Shown one piece after another: positions 59,701 through 64,000 of a stretch of 64,000 bases of DNA. The stretch is from Desmodesmus armatus. Its lineage: Eukaryota; Chlorophyta; Chlorophyceae; Sphaeropleales; Scenedesmaceae. The stretch's first letter is position 1. Each line of letters starts with the position of its first letter. A program made the translations under genes and the position numbers. The DNA lies in assembly GCA_007449985.2 (NCBI GenBank), contig VIIQ02000002.1, positions 620,001-684,000 on the forward strand. The letters are read 5' to 3'. The notes beneath the pieces were generated by a model, which was given only the letters and a program-made list of their open reading frames with translations, was not told the DNA's origin and made no database searches.

Positions 59701-62520
59701 GTCTGGCTTCGTGAGCAGCCAGCAACAGCAGCAGATGCAGCCAGGCTACAGCTCCCCCGGGCTGCTGCACCACACCCTCAACCTGCACGTGCATGCAGTA
59801 CTCAAGGGCTCAGCATCTGGCGCACCAGTGTTTGTGCACATGGCCGTCAACGCCTTGCTTTTGACGCGGGCTGTGTTTCAGCAGCTGATGCAGCCAGGCG
59901 GGGCAGGCGAGCTGCCAGTGCTACAGCAGTGCTGGCAGCAGCTGCTGCTGCCCTGCCTGGCGTACCCGCTGCTGGATGTGCTGGCAGGCGAGTCACGTGC
60001 GTGTGCCAGGGTGCAGCGGCAGGCGTACCAGCTGCTGCAGCAGCTGCTGTGTGGGCCAGTGGGCCGGCAGCTGCTGCCTGCTGAGCGGCCGCAGAAGCTG
60101 GGTGGAGCCCTGATGTTTGGGTAAGCACTGGCCAAGCAACAGCAGCAGCAGCACGCTGCATGCATGTCACCAGATTTGACGCAATGCAGACCCTCCCGCT
60201 GCTTTTGATTACGGATGCAACACGTTGTGAACAGTCCCTACCCAAGGAAGCACAGTCCACAGCAGTGCCCACACCCCTTGTCCTGATTAGTACTAGTGCG
60301 TTGCTACCTGTGCTGTGTGTGCAGGAGTGGCCCGCTGGCCTGCATGAAGGCCGTGGCCCCATCAGAGCTGCAGGGCATCTGCTACCAGCTCATGAGGCTC
60401 AGCCTGCACACATGCCTGGCAGCAGCAGCCAACGCAGCAGCGACAGCAGCAGGGCAGACGCCCAGCGCGCACAGAATGCGCGGCAAGAGGCTGAGGGCGA
60501 CTGCAGGGCCTTGCTGGGTCATATCCTCAAGAGCCCTGGGGTGGTTGACAGGGCTGCCAAGGAGTACCCTGAGCCAGACACCAACAATGCGCGCCTGTTG
60601 GCACCCCAACCCACAGCAGGGCCACTGGAGCAGCAGCAGGTGGAGGCTGTGGCAGCGGGCCTTGGGTACATCCTGCAGCTGCTGCAGCAGCCGGGTGTGG
60701 CTCAGCAGGCGGCGGCAGACATCCTGCCGCTGCTGCTGCCGGCCCTGCATGTGCTGCTCTGCCGCCAGCCAAAGCGATGGTGGCCAGCCAAGCAGGGCTT
60801 CCTGCAGCTGGTGTCGCAGCTGCCACAGGGGGAGCAGCAGCGCTGGACGGTGGTGGAAGCAGCAGAGGTGCCCAAACCACCTATAGGTATGCAGCAGCCG
60901 TACATCAGGCCTGGGCAGCAGCAGCGGCATCAGCCGTGGCAACAGCAGCTGCCGCCACGGCCACAAGGCGGCCCTAGTAGGGTGGCAGCTGCACCAGCTG
61001 CCCCGAGTCAAGCGCACAGCGCGTTTGTCAGTCCGCATGCACAGCAGAGGGCTGCGGCAGGCGTTGCTGGTGGCGGCGACGGTGCCAAGCAGGTTACGCC
61101 TGCCCAGAGTGTCTTGTTCTCCCAGGGTGGGGGCACGTGGCCAGCTGCGGCGGTCCTATGGAAGAGGGGCACGGCACCTCAGCTGCAGCTAGGGCCGCAC
61201 GCAAGAGGAGTGGCAGCCATGTGTCGGGCATGCAGCAGCGGGAGGGTGTCGAAGATGAAGAGGACGGGGACTGCGGCACCAGCAGTGTCTCAGCTGGCGC
61301 CCTGCAGCAGCACAAGAAGCAGCGCACTAGTGGTGACGCTGCTGCTGGGTCACCAGAGCAGCAGCTGCAGCAGGGTGTGGAAGGGCCAGATGTGGGGAGC
61401 CAAGACCAGGGGCCTAGCCAGGCAGCCACACAGCAGCAGCTGCAGCAGCAGCAGGTACAGAAAGCACAGAAAGCCTGGTCGCAGCTGCAGTCCACACAGC
61501 CGCAGCCGGACCAGACGCAAGCAAATCGGGTGCCGCCGCCACAGCGGCAGCAGCAGCAGCAGCCGCCACAGCAAGCGAACCAGCCAACACAGGCTGTGCA
61601 GCGGCAGCAGCAGACGCAGCAGTCCAGCGGCAGCTTGGGGGCAACAACATCCAGCGGCAACGCCAAGGCTGGGAATACAAAGGGTTACCTTGTTTCTTGG
61701 CCAAGGCAGGAGGACGGTGTGCCTTCTGGGTCTGCTTCAGGACAGCCGCCCAAGCCACCAACACTCACCCTGTCAGCAACGTACCCGGCGAAATTCGAGA
61801 CCAGCTCATTCATCAAGCTATCGGGGAGAGTGCTTGACAGGTGTGAAAGGGTACTGCAGTGCACTGCAGTGATGTCCCTGCACTGTTCTGACTGCAGGGC
61901 TCTGGATATCCCGGCCCAGGTTGATCTGCGTCACACTGTTTACCTGCACAGCAAAGTGTGCATGTGCACATGCTCATGATGTGACTCATGCCGGGCTGTG
62001 GGGTCACACATTTACCTACAGTGGGGTACACCTGCACAACGGCCCTGTAGGATCGATGATTTGCATTACTGGGGCCCTCCCACCGTCTGTGTGCTGCAGG
62101 TGCCGGCGGCTGGACAGCAAGGGCCTGCTGAGGCAGGGCCAAAGGGTGCTGCTGCGCCAAGTGGGCTTTGCCGGGGGTGAGTTGCTGCAGACGGAGCAGA
62201 CTGAGCTGCTGCTGGACCCCACTGAAGCAGCAGCTGCAGGGGTAATGGTCACGCAGGAACAACGCAAGCTATGGAACCACATATGGAACAGGCAGCAGCA
62301 GTCTCAGCAGCAGTCACAGCAGCGGTCTCAGCAGCAGCCAACCCAGCAGCAGCCAACCCAACAGCAGCAGTCACAGCAGCAGCGGCAGCTGCAAAGCACA
62401 CAGCGGCAGCCGCAGCAGCAGCCTCGTGGGGCAGCAGACCTGCAGGCAGGTCCTACACAGGACTCTCAGGCCACCATCAAGTACATGACACAGCCCTCAA
62501 CCCTACACCCTGGGGCGTGA
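53702..62520 (+). CDS. very large Gln/Ala-rich protein, frame broken at several points
   Basis: Clear coding blocks run to a TGA at 62518-62520. They are: 53740-55493 (poly-Gln/Ala; FDDDFINIFNDDISMFEASS; YFFETCVPPSALDKATSLQG), 55755-55935 (LLVWVAELSPPQPSMDPSYE), 56194-56481, 56851-57089, 57566-58528 (KIGVLGALYALQLQSGSCTW; FRGYRYTLPHRRFVLYLTSQ), 58769-59097, 59387-60120, 60325-61840 and 62100-62520 (RKLWNHIWNRQQQSQQQSQQ). Exon borders mostly keep phase. Inside exons, though, the protein-like frame switches near 53.70-53.74, 54.3-54.4, 56.40, 57.03, 58.80-58.86, 60.43-60.48 and 61.12-61.20 kb. No domain was recognised; helical repeats between Gln-rich linkers recall large transcriptional co-activators, which is only an impression. 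It could be one gene, continuous with the zinc-finger gene, a pseudogene, or an intact gene read through assembly errors. Confidence 0.45.
59157..59224. repeat. 34-bp imperfect tandem duplication in intron
   Basis: Two adjacent 34-base units beginning ATGCTGTTG and ending GTAGCTGACACTGCA (59157-59190, 59191-59224), differing at a few positions. Confidence 0.9.
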
Positions 62521-64000
62521 TGCAGGGTGTGGCCATCGATTGCCACTGCATCCCAGTCAGCGGCGCGTGAGTACAACAGTATGCTTGGAGGAGGCCGCTA
62601 GTTGCCTGGGCCTGAAACGACATGGGGTTTGATGCTGATGCATCACAGACACTGTCTATGCACCTTTGTACAGCATGTTGTCTTCTTGTACAGATCTCTT
62701 GAACGAACCCAGCCACAGCTGGGTGCATGGACATACCAAGACAGATGTGCAGCCCAATCAGCCCCGCCTGGTCTGGGACTGTTTGTCATGGTTGTGCCGT
62801 GTGTACCGATGTTGTTGCAGCCAACTGGGCTTGTTTGGCGGGTTTGCGTTGTCTTTGCTGCATGTGATCTGCAGCTTACATCATACAATGGTACCGGTGC
62901 TACCTTGCAGCAGGGTGATGGTTGGTTTCTATGCAGCAACCGCAGGCAGCTTCAGTTGCTTCCGAGCAATGAGTTGGTCATTGCTAGGATGACTGCCTGG
63001 CGGAATATCCGCAGCCACGTCTCCGATTTCGTGGAATTGGGCAAATTTGCTGTCGCACTTTGATTGATTCAACATGTTGGTGTCCAGATCTCTGGCTGTA
63101 CACCAGCCAACACATGTGAGGGTCTGACAGGCTGCCAACTGACACGCTGGGAGTAGTTCAGTTATGGCCACTTGCCAGGCCTGTTTCTCCAATACAGCAG
63201 CATCAACTTGCGCCATCAGCACTGGCTGGCTCTCCTCACTCCGCCTTTTAACTCATGTTCATCTCCTTCTTCCCTTGAATATTCAGCCTTCCAAGTTTCT
63301 GCACCCTCTTTCACCTCAGCTTCCCTTCTGGTTTGCCTCCGAAAACATATGAAGATGTATCCAAATGAATGCTTTTGCAGATCGTTGGGCCACAACACCC
63401 CCACCTGTACGAGCCTGGTTTCTGTGTGGGTGGCCCCTGGTGTGTTCACCCTATGGGTGTACATGGGGCAGACAGGACTTGGCAATTATGTAATCCCTCT
63501 CGTGCTGACTTGGCCCTGCCTTATCTGCTTTCTCCTCTTGACTTTCTGCTATTGGCATTGATTGGGCTTGCACATGAAAAGCGCAGCCGTATCCATGTCG
63601 CTGTGATCACCACGTTGTGGTTACCAAAACAATTCAAGGCACTGTCTTTAACTCCTTGTGTGGTGCCCCTGACTAGCACAACACACGCAGACGGTGTGTT
63701 TGAAAGTCTGCTTGGATTTGCATGGAAATTAACATGCCAGTTGCTTGCATGAAAGCCTCATAAAGTCAAGCCATCTGTGTGGTTGTGACATCAACGTGGA
63801 AAGGCATGGTCTGGTCATCACTCTCAAAAAGGGGACAGTCCGTTCAATTACAGCTCCTGGCGCCTCATTCAACGCTGAAGCAACATGACATGTTTTCCTC
63901 CCTCCCTCAGTGCATGATGCACTATGACTGTGCATTGGTCCTTCAGCCGAACATAGCCACAAATGCATATGGCCATGGCATGGCCTACAAAGCATGTGCA
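62521..64000. other. right end, no supported gene
   Basis: Less GC-rich than the rest, especially 63.2-63.7 kb, with short open frames on both strands and no motifs. Probably 3' UTR and spacer of the Gln-rich locus. Confidence 0.4.

Noticed and set aside
53702..62520. Assignment of the Gln-rich locus to a specific Mediator subunit
   Set aside because: Gln-rich linkers and helical blocks suggested MED12, MED13 or MED15, but none of their conserved segments could be matched from the sequence.

Overview
The window is nuclear DNA from a flagellated green alga, most likely a chlorophyte of the Chlorophyceae (Chlamydomonadales-like). The support is: genes broken into many short exons with GT-AG introns; long CAG/CTG-rich stretches coding for Gln, Ala and Ser runs; TGTAA poly(A) signals downstream of several stop codons; plastid proteins (FeSOD, NTRC, a MEX1-like maltose exporter); and an intraflagellar transport gene (IFT20). 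There are no operons. All exon models were built by hand from splice sites, reading phase and family resemblance; no search was run.

Layout. 1.7-2.5 kb (-): thioredoxin-like protein with a WCVKC site. 3.2-5.6 kb (+): TPR protein. 5.9-7.8 kb (-): probable secreted VMO-I/jacalin-like protein, with a tRNA-derived SINE-like signal inside it. 8.1-10.6 kb (+): small cyclic-nucleotide-binding protein. 12.35-12.63 kb (-): small one-helix protein. 13.0-14.8 kb (+): plastid iron superoxide dismutase FSD1. 15.2-17.1 kb: repeat-rich island bounded by a shared 16-bp sequence. 18.0-21.6 kb (-): complete NTRC (NADPH-thioredoxin reductase fused to thioredoxin). 22.0-23.4 kb (-): type I membrane protein of unknown function. 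23.9-24.6 kb (+): small unknown protein. 26.6-31.5 kb (+): bZIP transcription factor. 34.4-36.6 kb (-): MEX1-like maltose exporter. 37.1-42.9 kb (-): 1381-residue low-complexity/coiled-coil protein. 43.8-47.1 kb (-): COG8. 48.2-49.5 kb (+): DUF3700/TSJT1-type glutamine-amidotransferase-fold protein. 50.6-51.8 kb (-): IFT20. 52.3-53.7 kb (+): CDCA7-type zinc-finger protein. 53.7-62.5 kb (+): very large Gln/Ala-rich locus interrupted by repeated single-base frame changes.

How the genes relate. Three genes serve plastid redox or ROS chemistry (the thioredoxin-like gene, FSD1 and NTRC) within 20 kb. MEX1 serves starch breakdown, COG8 Golgi traffic, and IFT20 Golgi-to-cilium and ciliary transport. 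Several neighbours are divergent with short shared upstream regions (22.0/23.9 kb genes, COG8/DUF3700, IFT20/CDCA7). I see no biosynthetic cluster, defence system or CRISPR array. The least explained parts are the frame-broken 53.7-62.5 kb locus, the repeat island at 15.2-17.1 kb, and the two proteins without a recognisable family (22.0 and 37.1 kb).
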